NCBI GenBank assembly: GCA_031549325.1
Contig: JAVBQA010000010.1
Span: 1-37,019, forward strand
Direction of reading: 5' to 3'
Origin: JAJDGF01 sp031549325
GTDB taxonomy: Bacteria > Bacillota > Clostridia > Christensenellales > Aristaeellaceae
Length of the DNA stretch: 37,019 nt
A program made the translations under genes and the position numbers. Below are positions 1-8,244 of the stretch, piece after piece. Each line of letters opens with the position of its first letter. Positions within the stretch are counted from its first letter, which is position 1. The notes under the pieces were generated by a model. It worked only from the letters and a program-made list of their open reading frames with translations. It did not search any database and was not told the DNA's origin.

Positions 1-20
1 TGGCTGGTAGGCTTTATCGA

Positions 21-1172
21 TCACTTTCGCAGCGAATCCACCATCATCTCATCGTACTTCTCATCTGTCAGATCGTAATGGTAGAACAGCTTGTAATAGC
101 GCTGTGTCTCTGCCCGCAGGTCATACTGGAACTGCTCGGGATACAGCGTCTGCGCCACCCAGATCATGCCCATGTAACGGTTGACCGACGGCGGGAACCC
201 CATCCAGTTGAACGGGCCTGACGGCACGCGGTAGTAGTTTCCGTCTTTGACGGCCTGCATCTGCTGCCACAGGATGTCGTTTTGCACCATGTCGTAGTTC
301 ACCTCGGGCGCGAACAGGATCACTTCCGGCTGCCACTGCAGCAGCTGTTCGAAGTCCACCTCGTCGCCAAACGCCTTAGAGGATGGGCTGTCGATGGCAG
401 CCAGGTTGTCGGCCAGCAGGTCGATGATCTCGGCGTGGTAGGAGCCCTTGCCGATCACGCTCTGGCCGTTTTCCCCAAGGCAATACAGCAGCTTCGCCTT
501 CCTGGGCCTGGCGGCCAGCGCGCTTGCGGCCTGGTTGGCGGCCACATCCTCGCAGGCGTTGCCCGCCGCTTCGGCGGCAGCCTCCTGCGCAAAGCTGAGC
601 CCCACGGCTTCTGCCGCACAGCCGGCCATGGTGTTCTGGGTTTTCTGATAGATCTCCTCGCAATAGGCGGCCAGCGCCTCACCCTGCTCGGGGCGCCCCA
701 GCAGCTCGCCCAGCATGCGGTAGCACTCGCCCATGCCGGCGGTGGTGGCTTCGATGAACACCGTCGGGATGCCGAGCTGCGCCTGCACGGCGTCCATATC
801 CTCTTTTACGCTCTTCTTCTTCTCGCCGATGTCGATGATGACCTCGGGGTTGGCTTTGGCCAGCTCTTCCATGTTCAGCTCGCTGTCGCCGTAGAACTGG
901 CCCACCACCGGCAGGCTCAGCACGTCCTCCGGGAAGAACTGCTTGGCGTCTTTGGTCCAGGCGTTTGAGAGGCACACGAACGCGTCCGGCGCGATGGCGT
1001 AGAGCACGATGTGCGCCATCTTCCCGGACGGCGCGATGCGGGTGATGTCAGCGGGGATTTCCACCGTGCGGCCCACCGAGTCGGTGAACATGCGGGTCGG
1101 CTGCGCGTGCGCCAGCGGCACGCAGCCGAGAATAAGCACCAAAACCAGGGCGATTCCAAGCAGTCTTTTCAT
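21..1172 (-). CDS. ABC importer substrate-binding protein, FecB/BtuF type
   Basis: Extracytoplasmic substrate-binding protein of a metal/cofactor/oxyanion ABC importer (PF01497-like fold), 383 aa. The N-terminus is a signal peptide: basic MKR, a hydrophobic core, then either a weak lipobox (C17) or a signal peptidase I site after AHA (residues 21-23). The mature start (FTDSVGRTVEIP) is the usual opening of this family, and two lobes follow. It is the last gene of a five-gene minus-strand run; its ATG overlaps the ATPase stop in an ATGA. Odd: an Ala-rich segment at about residues 184-222 (AEAV...ALAARPRK) lies between the lobes. The substrate cannot be read from sequence: ferric siderophore, haem, cobalamin, or molybdate/tungstate as in the FecCD-class MolBC-A system are all possible. 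The neighbouring molybdoenzyme operon makes molybdate/tungstate worth considering (inference). Confidence 0.85.
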   Translation of the reverse strand: MKRLLGIALVLVLILGCVPLAHAQPTRMFTDSVGRTVEIPADITRIAPSGKMAHIVLYAIAPDAFVCLSNAWTKDAKQFFPEDVLSLPVVGQFYGDSELNMEELAKANPEVIIDIGEKKKSVKEDMDAVQAQLGIPTVFIEATTAGMGECYRMLGELLGRPEQGEALAAYCEEIYQKTQNTMAGCAAEAVGLSFAQEAAAEAAGNACEDVAANQAASALAARPRKAKLLYCLGENGQSVIGKGSYHAEIIDLLADNLAAIDSPSSKAFGDEVDFEQLLQWQPEVILFAPEVNYDMVQNDILWQQMQAVKDGNYYRVPSGPFNWMGFPPSVNRYMGMIWVAQTLYPEQFQYDLRAETQRYYKLFYHYDLTDEKYDEMMVDSLRK

Positions 1173-1924
1173 GATCCGTGTCCTCCGTCATTGCGAATTT
1201 CCAGGTCCTGAAGCATCGCGGGCGTCACCCCGTACAGATGCGAAATCAGCTCGTCCGTGATCAGCTCCGGCCCGCCATGGGCGAGGGCGCGCCCGTCTTT
1301 TAGCGCCAGCACGGCGCCGCCCAGCAACCGCGCGTGTTCCGGGTGGTGGGTGGACAGGATCACCGGCGTGCCGCCGGCCGCCAGCCGCCTGATCTCTGCC
1401 AGCACCCGGATCTGGTTGCCATAGTCCAGGTTGGCCGTGGGCTCGTCCATCACCAGCGCACAGGCATTCTGGGCGATGGCGCGCGCGATCAGCGCCAGCT
1501 GGCGCTCGCCGCCCGACACCTTCGTGAAACCCCGCTCAGCCAGGTTCTCGAGGCCCACGCGGGAAAGCGCTTCCCGGGCGGCCTGACGATCGGCCTTTCC
1601 GGGCGCTCTCTTCCCAGCCGCCGCGCCCATCAGCGCCATCTCAAACAGCGTGTATCCGAAGCCCGCCGCCTGCGCCTGGGGCACATAGGACAGCAGTCGC
1701 GACATGCGCTGCGCGTTCAACCCCTTGATGTCCTGACCATCCACCAGAATTTGGCCGGTGTATCCCCCAAGCAGCCCCAGCAGGCAGCGGAACAGCGTGG
1801 TCTTGCCCGCGCCGTTGGCCCCCAGCAGGCACAGCACGCCCGCGTCATGGGCAAAGCTCACGCCGTCCAAAACCGTCTGCCTGCCATGGCAAAACCCGAG
1901 CTGCCGCACCTCGATGATGCCCAT
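1169..1924 (-). CDS. ABC importer ATP-binding protein, FecE/BtuD type
   Basis: Cytoplasmic ATPase, 251 aa, powering the FecCD-type importer. Visible motifs: Walker A GANGAGKTT (residues 35-43), Q-loop VPQ (Q83), ABC signature VSGGERQ (136-142), Walker B ALVMDEPTANLD (156-167), and switch histidine in STHH. The start is the ATG at 1924, which overlaps the permease stop by one base (TGATG); the frame stays open further upstream only as a shadow of the permease gene. Its own stop overlaps the binding-protein start (ATGA). Tight overlaps indicate translational coupling of permease, ATPase and binding protein. Family assignment is firm; substrate unknown. Confidence 0.92.
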   Translation of the reverse strand: MGIIEVRQLGFCHGRQTVLDGVSFAHDAGVLCLLGANGAGKTTLFRCLLGLLGGYTGQILVDGQDIKGLNAQRMSRLLSYVPQAQAAGFGYTLFEMALMGAAAGKRAPGKADRQAAREALSRVGLENLAERGFTKVSGGERQLALIARAIAQNACALVMDEPTANLDYGNQIRVLAEIRRLAAGGTPVILSTHHPEHARLLGGAVLALKDGRALAHGGPELITDELISHLYGVTPAMLQDLEIRNDGGHGS

Positions 1925-2925
1925 CACACCGTCTCCTTGCGCACGAGCAGCCACAGGAAAAACGGCGCGCCCACAAACGCGGTCAGGATGCCGAGTGGGA
2001 TCTCCGAGGTCCAGAGCGTCCTCGCCAGATCGTCCACCACCAGCAGCAACAGAGCCCCGCCCAGCATGGACGCAGGCATCAGAAACCGATATTCGTGGCC
2101 GATCAGTTTGCGCATCAGGTGCGGCACCACCAGCCCAATCCAGCCGATCACTCCGCTGACCGCCACCGACGCCGCCGTGAGCAGCGTGGAGAGCAGCACC
2201 ACCAGCGCCCGGTCGCGCCGCGCGTTCACGCCCAGGGATTGCGCCTCGTCGTCCCCCAGCGTCAGCAGATTCAGCCGCCAGCTCATCAGCAGCAGGCCAA
2301 TCAGCCCGACGCCCATCGGGATCAGCGACAGCCGCACATCGGAAATCCGACTGCCCGCCAGACTGCCCATCAGCCAATACGTGATCGCAGGCAGCTGCTC
2401 CGTCGGGTCAGCCACCAGTTTTATATAGGAAGTGCCCGCAGTGCACAAGCTGCCCACCATGATGCCGCTGAGCACCAGAGAGGTGGCCCGATTGCCGCCA
2501 GTTTTCCGCGAAACCGCCATGGCCAGGCATACCGCCAGCACGCCGCCCGCAAACGCACACGGCGCCACCAGCCGTCCGGGCAGCCCGAACAGAATGGCCA
2601 CACAGGCGCCCAGCGCCGCGCCGGAGGACGCGCCCAGCACGTCCGGCGAGGCCATGGGGTTTTGGAACACGCCCTGATAGCTGGTTCCCGCCGCCGACAA
2701 GCTGGCCCCCACCAGCATGGCCAGCGCCACCCTAGGCAGCCGCACATTCAAAAACACCAGCGCCGTGCGCTCATCCCAGAATGGTTTTATGGGCAGAATA
2801 CCAGAAAACGAAATGCCCAGCACCTGCTGCGGCCGGATCGGGTAGCGCCCGACCAGAAACGACAGCAGCATCAGCCCAAACAGCAACAAAAAGAGCGCCA
2901 ACAGCATGAGCCACCGCCTGTTCAT
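1924..2925 (-). CDS. ABC importer permease, FecCD/BtuC family
   Basis: Integral membrane permease, 333 aa, the usual length for FecCD/BtuC proteins with about ten membrane helices. It starts with a basic MNRRW followed by a long hydrophobic helix. Family hallmarks are visible: RLPR (in LNVRLPRVALAMLVGASL), the GxxYQGVFQNPMASPDVLG segment, GWIGLVVPHLMR, and the C-terminal EIPLGILTAFVGAPFFLWLL. The ATG overlaps the NTPase stop (ATGA). It presumably forms a homodimer with the ATPase encoded next. This class carries iron chelates, cobalamin and, in the MolB type, molybdate/tungstate; the sequence does not decide which. Confidence 0.92.
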   Translation of the reverse strand: MNRRWLMLLALFLLLFGLMLLSFLVGRYPIRPQQVLGISFSGILPIKPFWDERTALVFLNVRLPRVALAMLVGASLSAAGTSYQGVFQNPMASPDVLGASSGAALGACVAILFGLPGRLVAPCAFAGGVLAVCLAMAVSRKTGGNRATSLVLSGIMVGSLCTAGTSYIKLVADPTEQLPAITYWLMGSLAGSRISDVRLSLIPMGVGLIGLLLMSWRLNLLTLGDDEAQSLGVNARRDRALVVLLSTLLTAASVAVSGVIGWIGLVVPHLMRKLIGHEYRFLMPASMLGGALLLLVVDDLARTLWTSEIPLGILTAFVGAPFFLWLLVRKETV

Positions 2926-3416
2926 GCGCCCACCTCCCGCGAGAGCCGCGCCACGATCTGTTCAAGCAGCGCGTCGCGATTAGCCTCGGTTACCTCGAAA
3001 AACAACGCGCCCGGCAGGCGCAGCAGCTCGCTCGGCCAGCCGCCGTCCCGGATCCCAAGCGCGGCCAGCACCGGCGTGTCGCCCAGCATCCGCCGGACCA
3101 CGGCCGCGCGGAACCGCCGCGCTTCGGTTTCCAGCCGCCCCAGCTCGTCCATCACGACCAGCGGCGCGGACCGCCCGACCAGCTGCACGCCATAGCCGTC
3201 GAAAACCTCCGCATGCACCCGCTCCACCCAGCCGCCGCGAACCCGAGCCACCGCGCGCATGTCCGCGCCGTCTCCCAGAAACAGGGTTTTGTCCGGCGCG
3301 GCCGGATGGTCGAACCGGGTGACAAATCCGCCCGGATGGACGTTCAGCGCATCCACCGTCCGCCGCACCAGCGTGCTCTTGCCCGCGCCCCTCCCGCCGG
3401 TCAGCAGGATCGTCAC
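2922..3416 (-). CDS. THEP1-like nucleoside-triphosphatase (NTPase_1 family)
   Basis: Small P-loop protein of 164 aa, the normal THEP1 size. Walker A is GGRGAGKST (residues 7-15), the Walker B-like strand is LVVMDELG followed by RLE, and the C-terminal EVTEANRDAL matches the family's conserved ending. The start codon is GTG at 3416, overlapping the regulator stop as GTGA; its own stop overlaps the permease ATG. THEP1 proteins hydrolyse NTPs in vitro and their biological role is not settled. Position inside an importer operon suggests a role in handling the imported cofactor precursor or a nucleotide derivative (inference). A MobB-like GTP-binding adaptor was considered, but the DELGRLE motif and the NRD ending favour THEP1. 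Confidence 0.8.
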   Translation of the reverse strand: MTILLTGGRGAGKSTLVRRTVDALNVHPGGFVTRFDHPAAPDKTLFLGDGADMRAVARVRGGWVERVHAEVFDGYGVQLVGRSAPLVVMDELGRLETEARRFRAAVVRRMLGDTPVLAALGIRDGGWPSELLRLPGALFFEVTEANRDALLEQIVARLSREVGA

Positions 3417-4051
3417 GCGCCGTCGCCGCCCGCGTCGATGTAATTGTAGAGCGTGTATTTTGAGATGCCGAAATACTTGCTCACCTTGTCGCCCGACTTG
3501 GTGATGAGGAACGCCCCGGTGTCGTTCAGGAACTGGATGGCCTTGACTTTATCGTCCTTGTTCATCAGCGCCACGGGCTTTCCAGCCAGCTGCACCGACT
3601 GTTCAATCAGCTCATCAAGCAGGTCGTTGACGTTTTGCACGATGCGCTCGGGCTCATCCCGCTCGCCCTGCTCGGGGGTGATCAGCGGCTTGACGGCGCT
3701 CTCGATCATCAGCAGCCCGGTGATGTCGTAGTTGATGGCGAAAATACCCGTCACTCGATCCTGCTCATCGCGGATATAGATGGTGCTCGACTTCAGAATG
3801 CGCCCATCCTTGGTGCGGGTGAGGTAGTTCAGGTGATCCGAAAGCTGGCTCTTGCCCATGGCCTGCAGCACCGCCCGGGACGGTCCGTCGCCCAGGTTCC
3901 GCTGGGTTACGTGGCTGTTTTCGATGGCCACAATGGTGTGTTCCGCGCTCTTCTCGGAGAACTCGTGCACCACCACCTCGCAGTTTTCGCCAAACTGGGT
4001 TGCAATGCCCTTGGCCAACCGCTTCAGAAAGGAAAGCTGCACTTCATTCAT
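3413..4051 (-). CDS. YheO/DauR-type PAS-HTH transcriptional regulator
   Basis: Likely DNA-binding regulator, 212 aa. An N-terminal YheO-like PAS domain (about residues 5-115, including GENCEVVVHEFS, GRILKSSTIYIRD and GIFAINYDIT) is followed by a C-terminal HTH_22-type domain (about 165-207, DKVSKYFGISKYTLYNYI). The start is set at the ATG at 4051 because a GAGG ribosome-binding site lies nine bases upstream and because the upstream in-frame ATG at 4102 lies ahead of the predicted transcription start. The gene is divergent from the dpaL operon and first in the importer operon, so it is the obvious candidate to control both. The effector is unknown; DauR relatives respond to amino-acid catabolism. 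Confidence 0.85.
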   Translation of the reverse strand: MNEVQLSFLKRLAKGIATQFGENCEVVVHEFSEKSAEHTIVAIENSHVTQRNLGDGPSRAVLQAMGKSQLSDHLNYLTRTKDGRILKSSTIYIRDEQDRVTGIFAINYDITGLLMIESAVKPLITPEQGERDEPERIVQNVNDLLDELIEQSVQLAGKPVALMNKDDKVKAIQFLNDTGAFLITKSGDKVSKYFGISKYTLYNYIDAGGDGA

Positions 4052-4090
4052 TTCGGCACGCCTCGCTCTCACGTTTTTGTGGATGGTGCC

Positions 4091-4119
4091 AGTATAACGC
4101 AAATTTCCGACTTACACAA
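4091..4119 (-). promoter_or_regulatory. Sigma-A promoter of the regulator/importer operon
   Basis: On the minus strand, a -35 TTGTGT (4114-4119) and a -10 TATACT (4091-4096) are separated by 17 bp, giving a predicted start near 4084 and a leader of about 33 nt before the ATG at 4051. The -10 is strong, the -35 weak. The -35 overlaps TTACACAA, close to the TTAGCACAA motif at the dpaL and ssnA promoters. Confidence 0.6.
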
Positions 4120-4212
4120 TTCTTTTTCAAAAATAATTTTTTATGAGCGCTGACAATTCTCCTGAGCAAAAACAGCTCCCAGACGAAAAAGCCAAGCAAT
4201 TCGCGCGTTTTG

Positions 4213-4257
4213 TTAGCATGAAAATTTTTTAGCACAAATAAATATTTGTTGACAAAT
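4213..4257. promoter_or_regulatory. Candidate operator array in the regulator-dpaL divergent region
   Basis: Three alternating half-sites are seen: ACAAAT (4234-4239), ATTTGT (4244-4249) and ACAAAT (4252-4257). The first pair forms the perfect inverted repeat ACAAATA-AA-TATTTGT (4234-4249). The second forms ATTTGT-TG-ACAAAT (4244-4257), which covers the dpaL -35 box. TTAGCA occurs twice 16 bp apart (4213-4218, 4229-4234); the second is part of TTAGCACAA, also present at the ssnA promoter. Binding by the adjacent PAS-HTH regulator is inference. Confidence 0.5.
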
Positions 4258-4277
4258 GGTTTCTGATCTGATAGACT
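4249..4277 (+). promoter_or_regulatory. Sigma-A promoter of the dpaL-ygeY-ygeW-arcC operon
   Basis: A perfect consensus -35 TTGACA (4249-4254) is followed after 17 bp by -10 TAGACT (4272-4277). The predicted start is near 4284, 28 nt ahead of the dpaL ATG. The -35 sits inside the inverted repeat described for the operator array, so a protein bound there would block the polymerase. Confidence 0.75.
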
Positions 4278-4311
4278 GGAACCACAGAAAACAGCCGAAG
4301 GAGCGCTGCAC

Positions 4312-5508
4312 ATGGACAAGATCAAATGGGTATCCAACAAGATGCCGAAGACCGACGACGCGCAGCTGGGCGTGATGGCGCCGGACGAGATCAGCAAGGC
4401 GCGCGCGTTCCACCAGAGCTTCCCGCAGTACGCGGTGACCCCGCTGGCCAAGCTGTCCAACATGGCGGGCGCGCTGGGCCTTTCCGCGTTGGCGGTGAAG
4501 GATGAGTCTTACCGCTTCGGGCTGAACGCGTTCAAGGTGCTGGGAGGCAGCTTCGCCATGGCGAAGTACATCGCGCAGCAGCTGAACAAGGACGTGTCCG
4601 GCACCGACTACAACTATCTGACCAGCCAGAAGCTGAAGGACGAATTTGGCCAGGCCACATTCTTCACCGCGACCGACGGAAACCACGGCCGCGGCGTGGC
4701 ATGGGCAGCCAACAAGCTGGGCCAAAAATCCGTGGTGCATATGCCCAAGGGCAGCGCCAAGACCCGCTTTGACAACATCGCCAAGGAGGGCGCGCTGGTC
4801 ACCATCGAGGAGGTCAACTACGACGACTGCGTGCGCATGGCCGCCAAAGAGGCCGCCGAAACGCCGCGCGGCGTGGTGGTGCAGGACACGGCCTGGGACG
4901 GCTACGAGGAGATCCCCGCCTGGATCATGCAGGGCTACGGCACCATGGCCAGCGAGGCCCATGAGCAGCTGGGGCAGCGCCCCACCCACGTGTTTGTGCA
5001 GGCGGGCGTCGGCTCGCTGGCGGGCGCGGTGGTTGGCTACTTCGCCAACCTGTACAAGAACAATCCGCCCAAGTTCATCGTCATGGAGGCGCAGGTGGCC
5101 GACTGCCTGTACCAGGGCGCGTTGGCTGCCGACGGCAAAGTGCGCTTTGTCGAGGGCGACCTGCAGACCATCATGGCTGGCTTGGCCTGCGGCGAACCGA
5201 ACACCATCTCCTGGGACATCCTGAAGAACCACGTGGACGCGTTTGTGTCCTGCCCCGACTGGGTGGCCGCCAAGGGCATGCGCATGCTGGCCGCCCCGCT
5301 GAAGGGCGACGCGCAGGTGATCTCGGGCGAGTCGGGCGCGGTGGGCATGGGCCTGGTGGCCGTGCTGATGGAGAGCGACGAGTACAAGGACCTGCGCGAC
5401 GCGATCGGCCTGAACAGCGACTCGAACGTGCTGATGTTCTCCACCGAGGGCGACACCGATCCGGACAACTACAAGGCGGTCGTGTGGAACGGCGCTTGTC
5501 CTTCGTAA
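4312..5508 (+). CDS. dpaL: Diaminopropionate ammonia-lyase
   Basis: PLP-dependent fold-type II enzyme (YgeX), 398 aa, converting 2,3-diaminopropionate to pyruvate and two ammonia through 2-aminoacrylate. The PLP lysine is K75 in RFGLNAFKVLGG, and the conserved acidic residue is D122 in TDGNHGRG. The C-terminal half carries IMAGLACGEPN, ISGESGAVGMG (a phosphate-binding-type loop) and STEGDTD, all close to E. coli YgeX. A GAAGGAG ribosome-binding site (4297-4303) precedes the ATG by eight bases. It is first in its operon, close to a consensus promoter. In this cluster it is thought to carry out the last step, feeding pyruvate into central metabolism; the reactive enamine it releases explains the presence of ridA in the facing operon. 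Confidence 0.95.
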   Translation: MDKIKWVSNKMPKTDDAQLGVMAPDEISKARAFHQSFPQYAVTPLAKLSNMAGALGLSALAVKDESYRFGLNAFKVLGGSFAMAKYIAQQLNKDVSGTDYNYLTSQKLKDEFGQATFFTATDGNHGRGVAWAANKLGQKSVVHMPKGSAKTRFDNIAKEGALVTIEEVNYDDCVRMAAKEAAETPRGVVVQDTAWDGYEEIPAWIMQGYGTMASEAHEQLGQRPTHVFVQAGVGSLAGAVVGYFANLYKNNPPKFIVMEAQVADCLYQGALAADGKVRFVEGDLQTIMAGLACGEPNTISWDILKNHVDAFVSCPDWVAAKGMRMLAAPLKGDAQVISGESGAVGMGLVAVLMESDEYKDLRDAIGLNSDSNVLMFSTEGDTDPDNYKAVVWNGACPS

Positions 5509-5529
5509 AAAGTGCCTGCGATGCGCACC

Positions 5530-5589
5530 GCGCCTCCCGTCAGGCGCCGCGGGCCGCTCATGCGCTCCGCCGGAACGCCCATCGGGCGT
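5530..5589 (+). repeat. Two GC-rich hairpins between dpaL and ygeY
   Basis: GCGCCT (5530-5535) pairs with AGGCGC (5542-5547), and ACGCCC (5575-5580) pairs with GGGCGT (5584-5589) over a three-base loop. Neither is followed by a T-tract, so they look more like mRNA processing or stability elements than terminators. They may uncouple dpaL levels from the downstream genes (inference). Confidence 0.5.
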
Positions 5590-5638
5590 CCATCTGACAA
5601 CAAACTCAATCGCACATCAACATAAGGGGGAAACAACC

Positions 5639-6949
5639 ATGGATTTCGCGAAGATCAAGGCAGCCGCGGGTGGTTACGAGAAGGACATGACCAAGTTCCT
5701 GCGCGATCTGGTCCGGATTCCGGGCGAGAGCGCCGGCGAAGAGGGCGTCATCAAGCGCATCGCCGAGGAGATGACGAAGGTCGGCTTCGACAAGGTCGAG
5801 ATCGACCCCATGGGCAATGTGCTTGGCTACATGGGCGCCGGCAAGACGCTGATCGCTTATGACGCGCACATCGACACCGTCGGCATCGGCAACAAGGCCA
5901 ACTGGACCTTTGATCCCTACGAGGGCTTCGAGAACGACACAGACATCGGCGGCCGCGGCACGTCAGACCAGCTGGGCGGCATCGTGTCGGGCGTGTATGG
6001 CGCGAAGATCATGAAGGATCTGGGCCTGCTGTCTGATAAGTACACCGTGCTGGTCACCGGCACCGTGCAGGAGGAAGACTGCGACGGCCTCTGCTGGCAG
6101 TACATCATCAACGAGAACAAGGTCAAACCCGACTTCGTGGTCATCACCGAACCCACCGACGGCGGCATCTATCGCGGCCAGCGCGGCCGCATGGAGATTC
6201 GCGTGGACGTGAAGGGCATCTCCTGCCACGGCTCGGCCCCCGAGCGCGGCGACAACGCGATCTACAAGATGGCCGACATTCTGCAGGATGTGCGCTCTCT
6301 CAACGAAAACGGAGCGGAGGACGGCGTGCAGGTCAAGGGCCTGGTCAAGATGCTCGACGAGAAGTACAACAAAGAGTGGAAAGAAGCCCGATTCCTGGGG
6401 CGCGGCACCGTCACCGCCTCCGAAATCTTCTTCACCTCCCCCTCCCGCTGCGCCGTGGCCGATTCCTGCTCCGTTTCGCTCGATCGCCGCATGACCGCCG
6501 GGGAAACCTGGGAAAGCTGCCTGGATGAGATCCGCGCGCTGCCCGCCGTCAAAAAATACGGCGAAGACGTGAAGGTTTCCATGTACGATTACGGCCGCGC
6601 CTCCTGGACCGACCTGGTCTACCCCATCGAGTGCTACTTCCCCACCTGGGTCATCCCCGAAGATCACGCGATCACCAAGGCCATGGAGGAAGCCCATCAG
6701 GGACTGTACGGCGACTCCCGTCAGGGATCGGCCGAAACCATCGCGATGCGCAAGGCCCGCCCGCTCACCGATAAGTGGACCTTCTCCACCAACGGCGTAT
6801 CCATCATGGGCCGCAACGGCATCCCCTGCATCGGCTTCGGCCCGGGCGCCGAGGCCCAGGCCCACGCGCCCAACGAAAAGACCTGGAAGCAGGACCTGGT
6901 CGAGTGCGCCGCGGTGTATGCCGCGCTGCCCAGCATCTATTGCAAGTAA
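5639..6949 (+). CDS. ygeY: YgeY family M20 metallopeptidase/deacylase-like hydrolase
   Basis: Dinuclear zinc hydrolase of the M20/ArgE/DapE type, 436 aa. Metal-ligand motifs are intact: AYDAHIDT (H77, D79), GRGTSDQLGG (D110), catalytic and ligand glutamates in TVQEED (E145, E146), and ITEPTD (E171). A late histidine is seen in GAEAQAHAPNEK. The ribosome-binding site AAGGGGG (5624-5630) lies eight bases before the ATG. In purine-degrading clusters YgeY always travels with YgeX and YgeW and is thought to hydrolyse a ureido- or carbamoyl-containing intermediate derived from the purine ring. The exact bond is not evident from sequence. Peptidase activity is unlikely in this setting. Confidence 0.88.
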   Translation: MDFAKIKAAAGGYEKDMTKFLRDLVRIPGESAGEEGVIKRIAEEMTKVGFDKVEIDPMGNVLGYMGAGKTLIAYDAHIDTVGIGNKANWTFDPYEGFENDTDIGGRGTSDQLGGIVSGVYGAKIMKDLGLLSDKYTVLVTGTVQEEDCDGLCWQYIINENKVKPDFVVITEPTDGGIYRGQRGRMEIRVDVKGISCHGSAPERGDNAIYKMADILQDVRSLNENGAEDGVQVKGLVKMLDEKYNKEWKEARFLGRGTVTASEIFFTSPSRCAVADSCSVSLDRRMTAGETWESCLDEIRALPAVKKYGEDVKVSMYDYGRASWTDLVYPIECYFPTWVIPEDHAITKAMEEAHQGLYGDSRQGSAETIAMRKARPLTDKWTFSTNGVSIMGRNGIPCIGFGPGAEAQAHAPNEKTWKQDLVECAAVYAALPSIYCK

Positions 6950-7008
6950 GGCGGGGAGGAACGCTTGGGGGCGCTGCCCCCAAGAATCCCGCCAGGGACA
7001 CAGTCCCT
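6950..7008 (+). repeat. Compound GC-rich palindrome between ygeY and ygeW
   Basis: CTTGGGGGC (6964-6972) and GCCCCCAAG (6976-6984) form a perfect 9-bp stem on a GCT loop. It is enclosed by a second helix, GGCGGG (6950-6955) with CCCGCC (6988-6993), and followed by a third hairpin, AGGGAC-ACA-GTCCCT (6994-7008). A shorter relative with the same GGGGGC/GCCCCC core lies at 8247-8261. The layout resembles the dispersed intergenic palindromes common in GC-rich Clostridia. No T-tract follows, so read-through into ygeW is expected. Confidence 0.6.
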
Positions 7009-7043
7009 TTACCCATCAACAAAAAATAAGGGGAGTATTGATC

Positions 7044-8237
7044 ATGAGCAACCTGAACAAGAACCTGGACGCGCTGAAGAAGCTGGACGCGAAGGGCATG
7101 TACGAGGGCGATTTCTTCCTGACCTGGGAAAAGAGCGACGACGAGATTCAGGCGGTGTTCGAGGTGGCGAACGCGCTGCGCGCCCTGCGCGAGCGCAACA
7201 TCTCCACCAAGATCTTCGACAGCGGCCTAGGCGTGAGCCTGTTCCGTGACAACTCCACCCGCACCCGCTTCTCCTTCGCCAGCGCCTGCAACCTGCTGGG
7301 CCTGACGGTGGCCGATCTGGACGAGGGCAAATCCCAGATCGCCCACGGCGAGACCGTGCGCGAAACCGCCAACATGATCTCCTTCATGGCCGACGTCATC
7401 GGCATCCGCGACGACATGTACATCGGCAAGGGCAACACCTACATGCACGAAGTCGTCGACGCCGTCACCCAGGGCAATAAGGACGGCGTGCTGGAGCAGA
7501 AGCCCACGCTGGTCAACCTCCAGTGCGACATCGACCATCCCACCCAGGCCATGGCCGACGCGCTGCACCTGATCGAGCACTTCGGCGGCGTAGAGAACCT
7601 GAAGGGCAAGAAGATCGCCATGAGCTGGGCCTATTCCCCCAGCTACGGCAAGCCGCTGTCCGTGCCCCAGGGCATCATCGGCCTGCTGAGCCGCTTCGGC
7701 TGCGAAGTGGTGCTGGCCCATCCGGAAGGGTATGAAGTCATGCCCGAGGTCGAGGAAGTCGCCAAGAAGAACGCGGCGAAGTCGGGCGGATCGTTCAAGC
7801 GCACCAACAACATGGCTGAGGCCTTTGAGAATGCCGACATCGTGTACCCGAAGAGCTGGGCGCCCTTCGCCGCCATGGAGAAGCGCACCGAGCTGTACGG
7901 CAACGGCGATTCCGACGGCATCAAGGCCCTCGAGAAGGAGCTGCTCGCCCAGAACGCCCAGCACAAGGACTGGGAGTGCACCGAGGAGCTGATGAAGAAG
8001 ACCAAGGATGGCAAGGCGCTCTACATGCACTGCCTGCCCGCCGACATCTCCGGCGTCAGCTGCAAGGAAGGCGAGGTCGAAGCCTCCGTGTTTGACCGCT
8101 ACAGGACGCCCCTCTACAAGGAGGCCTCCTTCAAGCCCTACATCATCGCCGCCATGATCTTCCTGGCGAAGGTCAAGGATCCGGCCGCCAAGCTGGCCGA
8201 GCTGGAGAAGGCCGCGACCGAGCGCCACGACGGGTAG
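7044..8237 (+). CDS. ygeW: YgeW-type knotted carbamoyltransferase
   Basis: Member of the ATCase/OTCase superfamily, 397 aa, nearly the same length as E. coli YgeW. The carbamoyl-phosphate loop SLFRDNSTRTRF (STRTR at 71-75), HPTQ (165-168) and HCLP (329-332) are all present, as expected of an active transcarbamylase. The start is the ATG at 7044, eight bases after AAGGGGAG; the open frame upstream runs through the intergenic palindrome and is not credible. E. coli YgeW was characterised as a transcarbamylase with unknown substrate. In this operon, next to carbamate kinase, it probably runs phosphorolytically, moving a carbamoyl group from a ureido intermediate to phosphate so that ArcC can make ATP (inference). 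Confidence 0.92.
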   Translation: MSNLNKNLDALKKLDAKGMYEGDFFLTWEKSDDEIQAVFEVANALRALRERNISTKIFDSGLGVSLFRDNSTRTRFSFASACNLLGLTVADLDEGKSQIAHGETVRETANMISFMADVIGIRDDMYIGKGNTYMHEVVDAVTQGNKDGVLEQKPTLVNLQCDIDHPTQAMADALHLIEHFGGVENLKGKKIAMSWAYSPSYGKPLSVPQGIIGLLSRFGCEVVLAHPEGYEVMPEVEEVAKKNAAKSGGSFKRTNNMAEAFENADIVYPKSWAPFAAMEKRTELYGNGDSDGIKALEKELLAQNAQHKDWECTEELMKKTKDGKALYMHCLPADISGVSCKEGEVEASVFDRYRTPLYKEASFKPYIIAAMIFLAKVKDPAAKLAELEKAATERHDG

Positions 8238-8244
8238 AGAGACG

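Noticed and set aside
4052..4102. Longer N-terminus for the PAS-HTH regulator
   Set aside because: The predicted transcription start lies near 4084, inside this extension, so its ATG would not be on the message.
6918..7043. Upstream extension of the ygeW frame
   Set aside because: It runs across the end of ygeY and the intergenic palindrome. The ATG at 7044 has a good ribosome-binding site and gives the E. coli YgeW length.
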